Assembly: GCA_003161495.1 (NCBI GenBank) | Contig: PMOP01000140.1 | Span: forward strand, 1 to 13,899 | DNA from: Acidobacteriota bacterium | Lineage (GTDB): Bacteria; Acidobacteriota; Terriglobia; Acidiferrales; UBA7541 | DNA: 13,899 bases | Direction of reading: 5' to 3' | Shown: positions 12,928-13,899 of the stretch, in pieces | Numbering within the stretch: the stretch's first letter is position 1 | How the letters are laid out: each line of letters opens with the position of its first letter | Notes under the pieces: model-generated | Seen by the model: only the letters and a program-made list of their open reading frames with translations | What the model was told of the DNA's origin: nothing | Database searches by the model: none | Program-made: the position numbers and the translations under genes

Positions 12928-13899
12928 CTATCGTTGGTAAGCAATGCGGCCTGCAACAATGGTCGCAATGGGTGCGCCGCGAAATTCGCGGCCGTCGAAG
13001 GGCGAATTGTGCGACTTGCTGGCGGATTCTGCGGCGCGAAATGTCCATTTGTGTTCGCTGGAAAAAATCGTCAGGTCGCCCGGCTCATTTTCCGCGATGC
13101 GGCGCTGCATTCCGAGAACTCGCGCCGGTCCCGTTGTAAACAATTCCACCATGCGCGTCAGAGAAAGTTTTCCCGCGTGCACGAGCTCTAGACCAAGCCC
13201 GATCGCCGTTTCAAAACCGGTCACACCAAACGGTGCGCGGTCAAATTCCACGTCTTTGAGCGCCGCTTCGTGCGGGGCATGATCGGTGGCGATGGCGTCC
13301 ACAGTGCCGTCCGCGAGGCCGGCGATGAGCGCGTCACGATCTTCGCGTGAAGCGAGCGGTGGATTCATTTTGTAGCGTGTGTCGTACTGGACGTCTTCAT
13401 CGGTGAGCGTGAAATGATGCGGCGTCACTTCGCAAGTGACGGACAATCCCTTCGCTTTGGCGCCGCGCACGAGTTCCAGCGAGGAGCGCGCCGAAAGATG
13501 TGCGATGTGCAGGCGGCAACTGGTCAGCTCACCCACTTGCACGTCCCGCGCGACAGCCAGCGATTCCGTGGCGGCGGGCATTCCGCGCAGGCCCAGCCTG
13601 ACGGATTGTTTTCCCTCGCGCATCACGGCGCCGGCAAACAGCGAGCTGTCCTCGCAGTGATCGATTACCGGCAAATCGAGCGCGCGGCAATACTCCATCA
13701 CCTGCCGCAAAAGTTTCGCCGTGGCGATGGGCCGGCCGTCGTCGGAAACAGCGACGATTCCGGCTTGCTTCATGGCGGCGATTTCCGCAAGCGCTTCGCC
13801 TTTGCTCCCGATCGACGCCGCGCCAATCGGCCACACGCGCACGCTCGCTACCGCGGCGGCGCGCTCCATAATCGAGCGCGTCAGGGACGCATTGTCGTT
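12928..13899 (-). CDS. pyrC: Dihydroorotase, 5' end off-window
   Basis: The last 323 residues of a class I dihydroorotase (AllB/PyrC type, usually about 430 residues), which closes carbamoyl-aspartate to dihydroorotate in pyrimidine synthesis. The fragment begins in the substrate-binding NDNASLT block just after the (missing) DxHxH zinc motif. It then shows VSDDGRPI (about 49), VIDHCED (about 77), PHHFTLTDED (about 163), ATDHAPHE with the catalytic aspartate (about 206), PFGVTGFETA (about 223) and the C-terminal GDLTIF (about 282). An ATG at 13869 is internal, as coding sequence clearly continues to the edge. TAG stop at 12928. In many genomes pyrC follows pyrB; that region is not visible. 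Confidence 0.95.
   Translation of the reverse strand, partial: NDNASLTRSIMERAAAVASVRVWPIGAASIGSKGEALAEIAAMKQAGIVAVSDDGRPIATAKLLRQVMEYCRALDLPVIDHCEDSSLFAGAVMREGKQSVRLGLRGMPAATESLAVARDVQVGELTSCRLHIAHLSARSSLELVRGAKAKGLSVTCEVTPHHFTLTDEDVQYDTRYKMNPPLASREDRDALIAGLADGTVDAIATDHAPHEAALKDVEFDRAPFGVTGFETAIGLGLELVHAGKLSLTRMVELFTTGPARVLGMQRRIAENEPGDLTIFSSEHKWTFRAAESASKSHNSPFDGREFRGAPIATIVAGRIAYQR

Overview
The window reads as chromosomal DNA of a GC-rich bacterium, most likely an Acidobacteriota or close relative. This is inferred from the gene styles (a DUF4864-like membrane protein, a PP0621/YHS-like protein ahead of glutamate dehydrogenase) and from abundant short palindromic repeats, two of which are read as protein. 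No rRNA or tRNA gene is present to fix the taxonomy.

Left part (1-5000, all minus strand): a complete vitamin B12 uptake cassette in the order cobalamin riboswitch (about 3289-3465), intrinsic terminator, btuF-like binding protein, btuC-like permease, btuD-like ATPase. The three genes overlap or touch, which suggests one transcript. Just past btuD, at the window edge, lies the core of a second cobalamin riboswitch on the same strand, so another B12-controlled gene probably follows off-window. The btuF reading frame is extended at both ends by palindromic repeats from two different families. Upstream of the riboswitch, an enoyl-CoA hydratase-family gene and a membrane-anchored NTF2/DUF4864-like gene form a probable two-gene unit.

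Middle part (5195-8601, plus strand): four 14-bp direct repeats lead into serS (seryl-tRNA synthetase). After a 384-bp gap holding a small palindrome and a sigma70-like promoter come a 28-codon leader ORF, a small three-cysteine protein and a Glu/Leu/Phe/Val dehydrogenase (probable NAD glutamate dehydrogenase).

Right part (8705-13899): an orphan HicB-like antitoxin (minus) and thiD (plus) were originally neighbours. A 2725-bp insertion sequence (8965-11689) has separated them. It has perfect 20-bp terminal inverted repeats and an exact 6-bp target duplication. It encodes a single-ORF IS1-like DDE transposase and at least five candidate small passenger genes, including two small membrane proteins, one of them only 52 codons. 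After thiD, a 36-bp near-perfect inverted repeat fills the gap to the convergent pyrC (dihydroorotase), which runs off the right edge.

The most distinctive elements are the passenger-carrying IS1-like element, the doubly repeat-extended btuF and the paired B12 riboswitches. I found no CRISPR array and no complete defence system.
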